Shown here in pieces: positions 12,788 through 24,527 of a stretch of 64,000 nt of DNA. Position 1 is the first letter of the stretch; each line of letters starts with the position of its first letter. Where the stretch lies: NCBI GenBank assembly GCA_964019135.1, contig OZ025249.1, forward strand, positions 31,819,759 through 31,883,758, written 5' to 3'. The position numbers and the translations under genes were made by a program. Under the pieces are notes generated by a model. The model was not told where the DNA came from. It did no database searches and was given only the letters and a program-made list of their open reading frames with translations. This DNA comes from Arenicola marina. Lineage: Eukaryota > Annelida > Polychaeta > Arenicolidae.

Positions 12788-12891
12788 TCACTGAAGATAA
12801 AAGCAGGTGCCCAGTAGCTTAAGCGGGCACCGTGCATGGCATTATGTACCCGGAACAACAAATAGCACAAGACATGGTCATCTCATCATAG

Positions 12892-13225
12892 TATATCCCA
12901 CATGGTACCACGTGGTCTCCCACATGGTACCACGCGTTCTACATAGTACCACGTGGTCTCCCATAGTACCACGTGGTCTCCCACATGGTACCACGTGGTC
13001 TCCCAAATGGTACCACGCGTTCTACATAGTACCACGCGTTCTACATAGTAAAGACGTGGTCTCCCACATGGTACCACGTGGTCTCCACCATTGTACCACG
13101 TGGTCTCCACCATGGTACCACGTGGTCTCCCACATGGTACCACGTGGCCTCCCATATAGTACGTGATATGGACCACGTGGTTTCGGTGTTGACGCCGTGT
13201 TGTTGTCACCACGCACCACGTGGTC
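12892..13225. repeat. Degenerate ~23-bp repeat with ten CACGTG palindromes
   Basis: Units of the form GGTACCACGTGGTCTCCCA alternate with variants that have CACGCG or an AT-rich tail. I count ten CACGTG hexamers (canonical E-box cores) in about 330 bp. The array starts about 40 nt into the intron after the donor of PHACTR exon 13771-13264. Confidence 0.85.
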
Positions 13226-13263
13226 GCCCTACACCCTCCCCCACTCCACTTTCCGATACTTAC

Positions 13264-13771
13264 GAGTTGATGAGGTGCATCCTGGGCTTGGGGGCGACTT
13301 TCGGGGGGGCTCGGGGGGTGCCGTCCGAGCCCCGCATCTGGTGCTGCTTCTCCTGGAGTCGCAGCTGCAGCTGCTGCTGCAGGCGCTGCTGGGACTTGGC
13401 GCCCTTCATGGCGCTGCGGGTCGGCCGCTTGTTGGGGTCGGGCTCGTGCATTGGCACCTCCTCGACCATGGTCGTGGCGGCGGGGGAGGGGTGGCTGTGG
13501 GCCGCCGAGGAAGGCACTGACAGGGGCAGCGTGTTGTAGCCGGGGTGCGCCGCGGAGAAGCCCACCGACCCGCCGCCGCCGCCCTGGCCGCCGCCCTGGC
13601 CGCCGCCCTTTAGGTTGGGCGTCGGGTACATCAGCCCGCCGGTAGGGGGTGGGGTGTAAATGTTGTTGACGACGGGGTGGGCGCCTGCGGAGGAGGGCGC
13701 GGGGGGGTCACCCGACTGAGGCGCGTAGTGTTGGTGGGGGTGGTGGTGATGTGACCGAGGCACCGTGTTAT
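13264..13771 (-). CDS. PHACTR: PHACTR homologue, long disordered exon (His, Pro, Gly and Gln rich)
   Basis: This is a 508-nt exon on the minus strand. In order it encodes NTVPRSHHHHPHQHYAPQ, a Pro/Ser part with NNIYTPPPTGG, a GGGQGGGQGGGGG run, VEEVPMHEPDPNKRPTRS, a Gln-rich helix-prone stretch around QQRLQQQLQLRLQEKQHQ, and PRAPPKVAPKPRMHLIN. PRAPPK fits a PxxPxK SH3-ligand pattern. The acceptor is ATGTTTTCAG (plus 13772-13773), entering in phase 1. The donor is GTAAGTAT (plus 13258-13263), leaving in phase 2, which joins the A of the next exon to make Ser. Read unspliced, the same bases give Ser then TAA, so retention ends the protein exactly at the junction. PHACTR linkers are long, proline-rich and poorly conserved, which fits. 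Confidence comes from phase, splice sites and an open frame of more than 500 nt. Confidence 0.86.
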
Positions 13772-14277
13772 CTGAAAACATGAAACGTGTCCCTGTCACT
13801 GCACACTGGACGATAATCGGTCGGCTTGACATGTCAAACACCATAGTTAACAATACATCTCCACGTTCTTTATTCAAACAAGACATTCTCATCTAGACAA
13901 TGACTTTTAATTGAATTTAAAACATACATAAAAAGGGAAACAGTGAATAATCATAAGAGATATAATCATCACTATATCACAATATACATGTGACACTAAT
14001 ATCTTGGCGTTTAAGTCGCTAACTATATAGTTATGTTAAAAATTATTCGAAAACTATTTTCAGACGAATCTCAAGTCTCATACTAGATACGACACGGCGA
14101 GGCGAAGAGAAGACAGGCATGCGGTGCGACTTGGGACACAGACAGTGACTACTCACTACAGGGTGAACCGTCACAATGTTAGGAAAGCTCTACTATTAGA
14201 GATGCCTCATGCAGCGAGACTAGCAATTAGCATACAAGTAATAAAATTGCAAACGGGAATGTGTTTTCTATGCGACA
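13772..14277. other. Intronic stretch, no gene seen
   Basis: This is AT-rich unique sequence between exon 13771 and the 18-bp array. It contains the branch-point and polypyrimidine region of the exon acceptor. Nothing else was recognised. Confidence 0.6.
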
Positions 14278-14768
14278 GAATGGCACTGAAACCGTCAGTG
14301 ACACTGAAACCGTCAGTGGCACTGAAACCGTCAGTGACACTGAAACCGTCAGTGGCACTGAAACCGTCAGTGATACTGAAACCGTCAGTGGCACTGAAAC
14401 CGTCAGTGACACTGAAACCGTCAGTGACACTGAAACCGTCAGTGACACTGAAACCGTCAGTGATACTGAAACCGTCAGTGGCACTGAAACCGTCAGTGGC
14501 ACTGAAACCGTCAGTGACACTGAAACCGTCAGTGGCACTGAAACCGTCAGTGGCACTGAAACCGTCAGTGACACTGAAACCGTCAGTGACACTGAAACCG
14601 TCAGTGATACTGAAACCGTCAGTGGCACTGAAACCGTCAGTGGCACTGAAACCGTCAGTGACACTGAAACCGTCAGTGGCACTGAAACCGTCAGTAGAAC
14701 TGAAACCGTCAGTGACACTGAAACCGTCAGTGGCACTGAAACCGTCAGTGACACTGAAACCGTCAGTG
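14278..14768. repeat. 18-bp minisatellite, ~27 copies
   Basis: The unit is ACTGAAACCGTCAGTGAC, with GTGGC, GTGAT and GTAGA variants. Because 18 is divisible by three, several frames on both strands stay open across the whole array. Those frames have no codon-level sign of selection. Confidence 0.95.
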
Positions 14769-15029
14769 ATAAACACACGTCGGATAAGTTAACGGTACTA
14801 CACAGCGCCAATCACGTTGAGAGCTACTGGACAGTTCAGAAGACAACAATGATGGGATTGTCAACACATATTCCGGAGTCTTCGGGATGAATAATATTTC
14901 ATGTTGACACACATTCCGATGAGCGACATAGACAGGCAATGATAGCAGTGACCGGTCAGCCAAACAAAACAGGTTTAGTAATGACACGTGTATTGGCAAT
15001 AAGTTGAGAAGGAAACAACCACAAAGCTT

Positions 15030-15140
15030 GACTAAGGAAAAAACACGAAAATAGATTAACTAGGGAAAAAAAACACGAAAATAGCTTAACTGAGGAAAAA
15101 AACAACACGAAAATAGCTTAACGAAAGAAAAAGAAACAAC
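15030..15140. repeat. ~32-bp A-rich tandem repeat, ~3 copies
   Basis: AACACGAAAATAGCTTAACT recurs three times, separated by runs of A and GAGGAAAAA. It is a short degenerate array. Confidence 0.75.
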
Positions 15141-15275
15141 AAATAGCCAAGAAAAACATAACATCAATTAAAACTTAGTAGGAGGCAAACACTAATTTCT
15201 ACGAAGCCTACGAGGTCGCAAAGCATGCGCTATTCGTTAATTATAGTGGCAAGCTTTCTTTGGAATTACTAGTTA

Positions 15276-15935
15276 CAGTCCAGCTATCTGCTGTACTGTG
15301 GCTACCGTTGACAGTCCAGCTGTCTGATGTACGGTGGCTACCGTTGACAGTCCAGCTGTCTGCTGTACGGTGGCTACTGTTGACAGTCCAGCTGTCTGAT
15401 GTACTGTGGCTACTGTTGACAGTCCAGCTGTCTGATGTACTGTGGCTACCGTTGACAGTCCAGCTGTCTGCTGTACGGTGGCTACCGTTGACAGTCCAGC
15501 TGTTTGCTGTACGGTGGCTACCGTTGACAGTCCAGCTGTTTGCTGTACGATGGCTACCGTTGACAGTCCAGCTGTCTGCTGCACGGTGGCTACCGTTGCC
15601 AGTCCAGCTGTCTGCTGTACGATGGCTACCGTTGACAGTCCAGCTGTCTGCTGTACGATGGCTACCGTTGACAGTCCAGCTGTCTGCTGTACGGTGGCTA
15701 CCGTTGACAGTCCAGCTGTCTGCTGTACGATGGCTACCGTTGACAGTCCAGCTGTCTGCTGTACGGTGGCTACTGTTGACAGTCCAGCTGTCTGATGTAC
15801 TGTGGCTACTGTTGACAGTCCAGCTGTCTGCTGCACGATGGCTACCGTTGACAGACCAGCTGTCTGCTGTACGGTGGCTACCGTTGACAGTCCAGCTGTT
15901 TGCTGTACGATGGCTACCGTTGACAGTCCAGCTGT
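15276..15935. repeat. 36-bp minisatellite, ~18 copies
   Basis: The unit is built from GCTACCGTTGACAGTCCAGC plus TGTCTGCTGTACGGTG. 36 is a multiple of three, so frames remain open on both strands. These are not treated as genes. Confidence 0.95.
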
Positions 15936-16604
15936 TTGAACACGGTTGATCCATCGCCCCCCTCCCCTCCCCGCCGTTGACCCAGATTCGCTTAGTAGGA
16001 TGATGCAGGAAAACGTTAGCGGGCAAGAAATCGAGAGAGCGAGAGAGAGCCGTAAGGTGAGATTCATCACTGACAGTGGAAATCGCCAACCGGCGCCATT
16101 ACATCAACGTGGATATCGCGAAAAAAACAGTGGATGCAGCATACAACTGAGCCCAAAGAAATGCTGACCGAAGGCCCCACATCAGGAATATATCATGGTT
16201 TTGTTTGTTGGAAAACGACAGTTCAAGCTATGACGGCATTATCGCGTCAGGATCCAGGACAGAGAGGCGACGTGTCCGTGGGGTAAACACGATAGCTAAC
16301 CACCAGACCATTCAGCTGGGTAAGGGCTTGTAAAAGGAAGTCATTTAAAGGACATATATTAAAGATGTAGATAGATTAAAGTAAATAAGACTATTAGAAT
16401 ATTAACGCTTTTCTCCTATAATATCAATACATGTATACATCCACTTCATAATACTGACATAACGGCTAACTGTCGTATGATGAATCCCACCTTGCAGCGT
16501 GACTTACAACCTGCCCTTGAGTCAGTGTCCGTGGTGAATCCCAAAGCAGTGAGGTGCGGTCTGAGAGAGAGAGCGAACGACAACCTGGTTGGCTGAGTAG
16601 ACGC
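15936..16604. other. Intronic stretch, no gene seen
   Basis: This is unique sequence between the 36-bp array and the CACGTG cluster. It has a short C-rich patch at 15955-15975 and an AT-rich part at 16340-16450. No exon-like frame with splice sites was recognised. Confidence 0.55.
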
Positions 16605-16830
16605 GACCACGCCATTGGCCACTAGAAGCGACCACGTGACTAATGGCCAACTTAGGTAACCACGTGGTTGGCCCCGTCAGCAGCGGTCACGTGTTTAGCT
16701 TCATAGCAGCGAGCACATGGTTGGTTGTCAAGCAAAGTCACGCGGTCTTTGAACCAGCCCCAAAGATTAATTTGGTTGGCGGATTCAGAGCGATCACGTG
16801 ACACTGACAGACCACGTGGTCGGTGGTTGA
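16605..16830. promoter_or_regulatory. Cluster of five CACGTG motifs (diverged repeat)
   Basis: GACCACGTGA, AACCACGTGGTT, GTCACGTGTT, ATCACGTGAC and GACCACGTGGTC fall within about 200 bp, in loosely repeated AGCGACCACGTGG-type units. Another copy (GACCACGTGG) sits at about 17160, beside the acceptor of exon 17152-17006. They may be diverged relatives of the array at 12892-13225. Regulatory use is only a possibility. Confidence 0.5.
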
Positions 16831-17005
16831 CTGGCGTCGATTCGCCACCAATAATCATCGTGCGCGGCGCGTATTACCATCTAAGAGCGACACGCTTATT
16901 GGTGTACACTAGAAAAACAGCAAAAAGGATAAGAAATAATAAAAGGGTATAATACCGAACGCTTCTCACATTTGGGCCTAAAGACAATCTTTATATCCTG
17001 CTCAC

Positions 17006-17152
17006 CGGTTGACGCTTCGCGCACAACGGGAATCTGAATAGTTTTTTGTATCACAGGAATATGGCGGTCTTTGTCCTCGACAGGCAGCATGACCCGGATG
17101 TGCTGCGGCTGCACCACGTCCGGCTGCTGGTGGTCCTCGCCAGGGTGGCCGC
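17006..17152 (-). CDS. PHACTR: PHACTR homologue, linker exon
   Basis: This is a 147-nt exon on the minus strand. It encodes GHPGEDHQQPDVVQPQHIRV, then MLPVEDKDRHIPVIQKTI and QIPVVREAST. The acceptor is TGTTGCAG (plus 17153-17154) and the donor is GTGAGCAG (plus 17000-17005). Both edges are phase 1: G plus GC gives Gly at the entry, and G plus AT gives Asp at the exit. The sequence is not low complexity, and the alternating hydrophobic stretch IPVIQKTIQIPVV looks constrained, but I do not recognise a domain. The open frame runs past the donor into the intron for about 20 codons. The splice call therefore rests on the donor match and on phase agreement with both neighbours. Confidence 0.82.
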
Positions 17153-17271
17153 CTGCAACAGACCACGTGGTGTAATAAGGCGTTAATGACAGCGGTACAC
17201 GGGGAGGTACGTACTTACACAGGGCCAGCGGCGGCAGTGACGGCTGTACATACCAAGGCAAGGCAAGTCGG

Positions 17272-17302
17272 CGGTCCAGGGTTCGATTCCCTGGTACAGA
17301 GG
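17272..17302 (+). mobile_element. Possible SINE remnant (tRNA B-box-like)
   Basis: GGGTTCGATTCCCTGG resembles a tRNA T-arm and B box. No A box or acceptor stem was found upstream, so it is not a tRNA gene. It is most simply a truncated tRNA-derived SINE. Confidence 0.35.
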
Positions 17303-18744
17303 TCATGATTTTGATATGTTATGTCATAAATCGCCAGTCACGATTATAAAGCCCTCCCTAAGCCTGCCCCTTATGTCATGCCGCCGCCCCCCCCCCTCCC
17401 CAAGGCTCCCCTCTATGGCATGCCGCCCCCGCCAAACCTCATCTCTTGCCCACGCCCCGCTCCCAGACGAGGGCCACACCCACAAAGCGGTACATCACGC
17501 CTCATGCGGGATTAACTCCCATCACCTTCCATGCGCTGTCTTTCTCCCTCTACCCCTTAAAACCCTTTCCTTGCTGGCCCTCCCACACACCCACACCCAC
17601 GTAGGTACACTCACCAAGAAGCTCCCTTCACCTCCATCTCCTTCAGTCCTGGCTCCAGTCATTCGCCTCACATCCCTCTCAAAACCAATCTAGGAGACCG
17701 CCACTGTCCCCAGCCGTATCAGGTTTTACCGCCGCCGATTGCGATTCGCTTTTGCGCCCAGGGCTGTGAGCTGGCTCCGAAAAGACCCGTGTCGGTGTCC
17801 CCGTCCCGGGAACACGTCACCAGCCACCCGCTGCCCCGCCCGGGACAGTGGCCCCCGCCCCCGCCCCCACCCCCCCAGGCCGGCCTCCAGGACAGCAGCC
17901 CACGCTAACCATACCGGTGACATTACTCACATCGCCTGGGGGCGGGACTTAAAGAAACCCTCTCCTTGGAAGCCCACCCCAATCCCCCACCCCCCGAGAA
18001 TACACTTATCCTCTCTACCCCCCCCTCCCCGGCCGAATACACTTATCCCCTCAACCCCCTCTCCCCGAACACATGTATCCTCTGTTCCCCCCTCCCCCCT
18101 CCGCCCCCACCTTCTCTCAACCAAAGGTACCATTGTCCCATCATCGGCGGTCAAGGAACGACTGGCGGGAGCCACGAGATCGCCAAACATATCTACGACA
18201 CTGGCAGGACATCTGTGCGAGAAATTAAGTTATCCTCGCAACTAGAATGAAGTATGCGCAAAATAAGCATGAGGTATCCTCGAAATTAGAATGAGGTATG
18301 CGCGACACTTGAAGGTGTCCCCTTAGTTAGAAGTTATGTGCCACTACTCAGCCAAAGAAGCAACCTAACGACCCATGAGGGTCTGGGGATCATTCTCCCG
18401 TGGCGGCACCACCGATGCACAATCCAGGTCCCGGTAAGATCCATCGCCCTCCTATCGGCATCAAACTCGGTCAGACGGCCGACATGTTATGTCATTCCTA
18501 TCACTACTCTCCAGTCATTGAAAGACCAGGCGCTCAATTTCCCCCAGAGTTTTGTCTTTTTCTCTTCGATTCAATCCCCTGCATCAAAGCAGTATCCATG
18601 GCAACGCAAATGAGATAACGACGGGGGCAGGGTGGGGCGGGGTGAGCAGGGAGCGTGCGCGTGGCTGATCAGTAGGACCCGGGCACCGGTAACTCGATGG
18701 GGGGTAAAAGGGCCGGACTGTAACTGGACTCGGTGGATAGGACT
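17303..18744. other. Intronic C-rich stretch, no gene seen
   Basis: The sequence is pyrimidine/C-rich on the plus strand (17370-18120), with AT-poor homopolymeric C runs. A short ~55-bp repeat is present at about 18230-18305 (GAATGAGGTATGCGC-like). Open frames here are proline-rich by composition, with no recognised domain. Confidence 0.55.
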
Positions 18745-21700
18745 GTAGGGCTATAGGCTGTAACCGGGGGATGGGAGCAGTCCCCTCCGCTATAGAGCTG
18801 TAACCGGGGGAAGGGTGCAGTCCCCTCCGCTATAGGGCTGTAACCGGGGGATGGGTGCAGTCCCCTCCGCTATAGGGCTGTACCCGGGGGATGGGTGCAG
18901 TCCCCTCCGCTATAGGGCTGTACCCGGGGGATGGGTGCAGTCCCCTCCGCTATAGAGCTGTAACCGGGGGAAGGGTGCAGTCCCCTCCGCTATAGGACTG
19001 TAACCGGGGGAAGGGTGCAGTCCCCTCCGCTATAGAACTGTAACCGGGGGAAGGGTGCAGTCCCCTCCGCTATAGGGCTGTACCCGGGGGAAGGGTGCAG
19101 TCCCCTCCGCTATAGGGCTGTAACCGGGGGAAGGGTGCAGTCCCCTCCGCTATAGGGCTGTAACCGGGGGATGGGTGCAGTCCCCTCCGCTATAGGGCTG
19201 TAACCGGGGGATGGGTGCAGTCCCCTCCGCTATAGGACTGTAACTGGGGGATGGGTGCATCCCCCTCCGCTATAGGACTGTAACCGGGGGATGGGTGCAG
19301 TCCCCTCCGCTATAGGGCTGTAACCGGGGGAAGGGTGCAGTCCCCTCCGCTATAGGACTGTAACCGGGGGAAGGGTGCAGTCCCCTCCGCTATAGGACTG
19401 TAACCGGGGGAAGGGTGCAGTCCCCTCCGCTATAGGACTGTAACCGGGGGAAGGGTGCAGTCCCCTCCGCTATAGGACTGTAACCGGGGGAAGGGTGCAG
19501 TCCCCTCCGCTATAGGGCTGTACCCGGGGGATGGGTGCAGTCCCCTCCGCTATAGGGCTGTAACCGGGGGATGGGTGCAGTCCCCTCCGCTATAGGGCTG
19601 TAACCGGGGGATGGGTGCAGTCCCCTCCGCTATAGGACTGTAACTGGGGGATGGGTGCATCCCCCTCCGCTATAGGACTGTAACCGGGGGATGGGTGCAG
19701 TCCCCTCCGCTATAGGGCTGTAACCGGGGGAAGGGTGCAGTCCCGTCCGCCATAGGACTGTAACCGGGGGAAGGGTGCAGTCCCCTCCCCTATAAGACTG
19801 TAACCGGGGGATGGTTGCAGTCCCCTCCGCTATAGGACTGTAACCGGGGGAAGGGTGCAGTCCCCTCCGCTATAGGACTGTAACCGGGGGAAGGGTGCAG
19901 TCCCCTCCGCTATAGGACTGTAACCGGGGGAAGGGTGCAGTCCCCTCCGCTATAGGGCTGTAACTGGGGGAAGGGTGCAGTCCCCTCCGCTATAGGACTG
20001 TAACTGGGGGAAGGGTGCAGTCCCCTCCGCTATAGGACTGTAACCGGGGGAAGGGTGCAGTCCCCTCCGCTATAGGACTGTAACTGGGGGATGGGTGCAG
20101 TCCCCTCCGCTATAGGACTGTAACCGGGGGAAGGGTGCATCCCCCTCCGCTATAGGGCTGTAACCGGGGGAAGGGTGCAGTCCCCTCCGCTATAGGACTG
20201 TAACTGGGGGATGGGTGCAGTCTCCTCCGCCATAGGACTGTAACCGGGGGAAGGGTGCAGTCCCCTCCGCTATAGGACTGTAACCGGGCGAAGGTTGCAG
20301 TCCCCTCCGCTATAGGACTGTAACCGGGGGAAGGATGCAGTAACCTCCGCTATAGGGCTGTAACCGGGGGAAGGTTGCAGTCCCCTCCGCTATAGGACTG
20401 TAACCGGGGGAAGGGTGCAGTCCCCTCCGCTATAGGGCTGTAACCGGGGGAAGGGTGCAGTCCCCTCCGCTATAGGACTGTAACCGGGCGAAGGTTGCAG
20501 TCCCCTCCGCTATAGGACTGTAACCGGGGGAAGGATGCAGTCCCCTCCGCCATAGGACTGTAACCGGGGGAAGGGTGCATCCCCCTCCGCTATAGGGCTG
20601 TAACCGGGGGAAGGGTGCAGTCCCCTCCGCTATAGGACTGTAACTGGGGGATGGGTGCAGTCCCCTCCGCAATAGGACTGTAACCGGGGGCAGGGTGCAT
20701 CCCCCTCCGCTATAGGACTGTAACTGGGGGATGGGTGCAGTCCCCTCCGCTATAGGACTGTAACCGGGCGAAGGTTGCAGTCCCCTCCGCTATAGGACTG
20801 TAACCCGGGGAAGGGTGCAGTCCCCTCCGCTATAGGGCTGTAACCGGGGGAAGGGTGCAGTCCCCTCCGCTATAGGACTGTAACTGGGGGAAGGTTGCAG
20901 TCCCCTCCGCTATAGGACTGTAACCCGGGGAAGGGTGCAGTCCCCTCCGCTATGGGGCTGTAACCGGGGGAAGGGTGCAGTCCCCTCCGCTATAGGACTG
21001 TAACTGGGGGAAGGTTGCAGTCCCCTCCGCTATAGGACTGTAACCGGGGGAAGGGTGCAGTCCCCTCCGCTATAGGACTGTAACCGGGGGAAGGGTGCAG
21101 TCCCCTCCGCTATAGGACTGTAACCGGGGGAAGGGTGCAGTCCCCTCCGCTATAGGACTGTAACCGGGGGAAGGGTGCAGTCCCCTCCGCTATAGGGCTG
21201 TACCCGGGGGATGGGTGCAGTCCCCTCCGCTATAGGGCTGTAACCGGGGGATGGGTGCAGTCCCCTCCGCTATAGGGCTGTAACCGGGGGATGGGTGCAG
21301 TCCCCTCCGCTATAGGACTGTAACTGGGGGATGGGTGCATCCCCCTCCGCTATAGGACTGTAACCGGGGGATGGGTGCAGTCCCCTCCGCTATAGGGCTG
21401 TAACCGGGGGAAGGGTGCAGTCCCGTCCGCCATAAGACTGTAACCGGGGGAAGGGTGCAGTCCCCTCCCCTATAAGACTGTAACCGGGGGATGGTTGCAG
21501 TCCCCTCCGCTATAGGACTGTAACCGGGGGAAGGGTGCAGTCCCCTCCGCTATAGGACTGTAACCGGGGGAAGGGTGCAGTCCCCTCCGCTATAGGACTG
21601 TAACCGGGGGAAGGGTGCAGTCCCCTCCGCTATAGGGCTGTAACTGGGGGAAGGGTGCAGTCCCCTCCGCTATAGGACTGTAACTGGGGGAAGGGTGCAG

Positions 21701-23172
21701 TCCCCTCCGCTATAGGACTGTAACCGGGGGAAGGGTGCAGTCCCCTCCGCTATAGGACTGTAACTGGGGGATGGGTGCAGTCCCCTCCGCTATAGGACTG
21801 TAACCGGGGGAAGGGTGCATCCCCCTCCGCTATAGGGCTGTAACCGGGGGAAGGGTGCAGTCCCCTCCGCTATAGGACTGTAACTGGGGGATGGGTGCAG
21901 TCTCCTCCGCCATAGGACTGTAACCGGGGGAAGGGTGCAGTCCCCTCCGCTATAGGACTGTAACCGGGCGAAGGTTGCAGTCCCCTCCGCTATAGGACTG
22001 TAACCGGGGGAAGGATGCAGTAACCTCCGCTATAGGGCTGTAACCGGGGGAAGGTTGCAGTCCCCTCCGCTATAGGACTGTAACCGGGGGAAGGGTGCAG
22101 TCCCCTCCGCTATAGGGCTGTAACCGGGGGAAGGGTGCAGTCTCCTCCGCCATAGGACTGTAACCGGGGGAAGGGTGCAGTCCCCTCCGCTATAGGACTG
22201 TAACCGGGCGAAGGTTGCAGTCCCCTCCGCTATAGGACTGTAACCGGGGGAAGGATGCAGTCCCCTCCGCCATAGGACTGTAACCGGGGGAAGGGTGCAG
22301 TCCCCTCCGCTATAGGGCTGTAACCGGGGGAAGGGTGCAGTCCCCTCCGCTATAGGACTGTAACCGGGGGAAGGATGCAGTCCCCTCCGCCATAGGACTG
22401 TAACCGGGGGAAGGGTGCAGTCCCCTCCGCTATAGGGCTGTAACCGGGGGAAGGGTGCAGTCCCCTCCGCTATAGGACTGTAACTGGGGGATGGGTGCAG
22501 TCCCCTCCGCAATAGGACTGTAACCGGGGGCAGGGTGCATCCCCCTCCGCTATAGGACTGTAACTGGGGGATGGGTGCAGTCCCCTCCGCTATAGGACTG
22601 TAACCGGGCGAAGGTTGCAGTCCCCTCCGCTATAGGACTGTAACCCGGGGAAGGGTGCAGTCCCCTCCGCTATAGGGCTGTAACCGGGGGAAGGGTGCAG
22701 TCCCCTCCGCTATAGGACTGTAACTGGGGGAAGGTTGCAGTCCCCTCCGCTATAGGACTGTAACCCGGGGAAGGGTGCAGTCCCCTCCGCTATGGGGCTG
22801 TAACCGGGGGAAGGGTGCAGTCCCCTCCGCTATAGGACTGTAACTGGGGGAAGGTTGCAGTCCCCTCCGCTATAGGACTGTAACCGGGGGAAGGGTGCAG
22901 TCCCCTCCGCTATAGGACTGTAACCGGGGGAAGGGTGCAGTCCCCTCCGCTATAGGACTGTAACCGGGGGAAGGGTGCAGTGCCCTCCGCTATAGGACTA
23001 ACCGGGGGAAGGGTGCAGTGCCCTCCGCTATAGGACTGTAACTGGGGGAAGCTTGCAGTCCCCTCCGCCATAGGACTGTAACCGGGGGAAGGGTGCAGTC
23101 CCCTCCGCTATAGGACTGTAACCGGCGGAAGGGTGCAGTCCCCTTCGCTATAGGACTGTAACTGGGGGATGG
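18745..23172. repeat. 40-bp minisatellite, ~110 copies, with higher-order structure
   Basis: The unit is GGACTGTAACCGGGGGAAGG plus GTGCAGTCCCCTCCGCTATA. The period is exactly 40 over most of the array; one 2-bp deletion occurs near 23000. A block beginning near 19501 is repeated from 21181, giving a higher-order period of 1680 bp (42 units). CAGTCC and GGACTG within a unit can pair as a 6-bp stem; GGGCTG variants would pair by one G-U wobble in RNA. Confidence 0.95.
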
Positions 23173-23451
23173 GTGGGGACAGGAGAATTGTCATACGCTC
23201 GTTAGCTCATGTCATGTTCTTAATGCTTCCGTCCGTCCAAAACCTCAAAAAACATGTTGTAAAACAGCCGTACTCAAAACGGCGTAAGTACCAGTACCGA
23301 GCAAGAACAAGATGCCACCCCCCCCCCCCCTACACCACGCCCAAGAGGCGCTCCCACCTCTGCAATGGCCGTCTCGGTGAAATAAATAACGACATGCCGT
23401 AAAACAGCAGCGGCGTGTCCTTCATGCGGGCCACTCACTTGCTCGACTTAC

Positions 23452-23760
23452 CGTAGTGGTTACCATGGTGATGGCCGTGCATCCCCATGCCCGAGCCGCC
23501 GCTGAGGGGTCGCGGCGTGCAGTCCGGTGACAACGATATCGTCGCGTCCGTCTGGTCGTCCCCAGTGTCGCCGGCGTCTCCACGGTTACCGTGGCTGCCA
23601 TGGCGACCCCCGTGGTTGCCATGGCCTCCGGGGTCGCTGCCAGCCTGGCTGCCGTAGCCGAGGTAGACGTCCCCGCCGCCGCCGCCGCCTCCGTTGGCGG
23701 CGCTGCCGTTGGCCTGAACCTCCTGCTCTGAGGACGGTTCAGACTTCTCCTTGACGGCCT
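23452..23760 (-). CDS. PHACTR: PHACTR homologue, Gly/His-rich linker exon
   Basis: This is a 309-nt internal exon on the minus strand. It begins EAVKEKSEPSSEQEVQANGS, continues through a seven-glycine run and GGHGNHGGRHGSHGNRG-type low complexity, and ends near MGMHGHHHGNHYG. The acceptor is GTATTTCCAG (plus 23761-23762) and the donor is GTAAGTCG (plus 23446-23451). Both edges are phase 1, so it splices without frame loss to the RPEL exon upstream and to 17152-17006 downstream. The start is acidic (KEKSEPSSEQE), like the variable linker after RPEL1 in the family. The rest is low complexity and probably disordered, so it carries no diagnostic domain. The call rests on the open frame, good splice sites and phase continuity. 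A dense 40-bp minisatellite ends about 280 bp downstream and a 42-bp one starts about 220 bp upstream. Confidence 0.82.
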
Positions 23761-23984
23761 CTGGAAATACACAAGAGGACAGGAATCAGGAAATGTACAT
23801 CAACAGCAGGGTGCTCCACACTTTACAGAGTAGACAGACAAAGCATTTGGAGTAGCCAGCACGTTGTGCTTTTTTTTTTTACCTTTTAACATATTTAATA
23901 TGAAAAAAGTAGACGGCGCAAGTTATATGAGTAGACGGCGTTATCGCCGGCCGCTGGGGCTTGTGGAGTACTCTGTCAACATGA

Positions 23985-24290
23985 AGTGGTCATCAACAAA
24001 GGGGCCTCGAGAAATAGACATTGAATATTGGACGTCAACAAAGGGGCCTCGAGAAATAGACATTGAATAGTGGACGTCAACAAAGGGGCCTCGAGAAATA
24101 GACAGAATAGTGGACGTCAACAAAGGGGCCTCGAGAAATAGACATTGAATAGTGGACGTCAACAAAGGGGCCTCGAGAAATAGACATTGAATAGTGGACG
24201 TCAACAAAGGGGCCTCGAGAAATAGACATAGAAGAGTGGACGTCAACAAACGGGCATCGAGAAATAGACAGCGGATATAAAAAAACCGAG
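23985..24290. repeat. 42-bp minisatellite, ~7 copies
   Basis: The unit is TGGACGTCAACAAAGGGGCC followed by TCGAGAAATAGACATTGAATAG. One copy is shortened (GACAGAATAG). The array lies about 220 bp upstream, in gene orientation, of exon 23760-23452. Confidence 0.93.
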
Positions 24291-24527
24291 CAATCGACAT
24301 TTAATGTCCTCCGTATAAACAATTTCATCAAAAGTTGGAGGGCATTTCTCCAAGCCAGGACAGTGTCCGGGAATGAATATCAAGTTCATTATAGCAGGTT
24401 GTGGTCATCGAATGCTTAGGACACATATTAAAACTTCGTTGTGTACGGCGTTGTCTGTGTTCTGGCGGCCTCTGCTACCTGCTCTGGACCCGACTGGATT
24501 TCTCGTTGCCTGTGCTACTCTAGACCT

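Noticed and set aside
14207..14890. ETVSDTETVSGT- and LKPSVTLKPSV-type frames on both strands
   Set aside because: The 18-bp minisatellite keeps frames open on both strands. No selection is visible.
15241..16089. 282-codon minus frame with WTVNGSHRTADS repeats
   Set aside because: The 36-bp minisatellite is open in several frames on both strands. The flanks show no exon boundaries.
17272..17302. tRNA gene
   Set aside because: Only a B-box/T-arm-like segment is present. There is no A box, anticodon arm or acceptor stem pairing.
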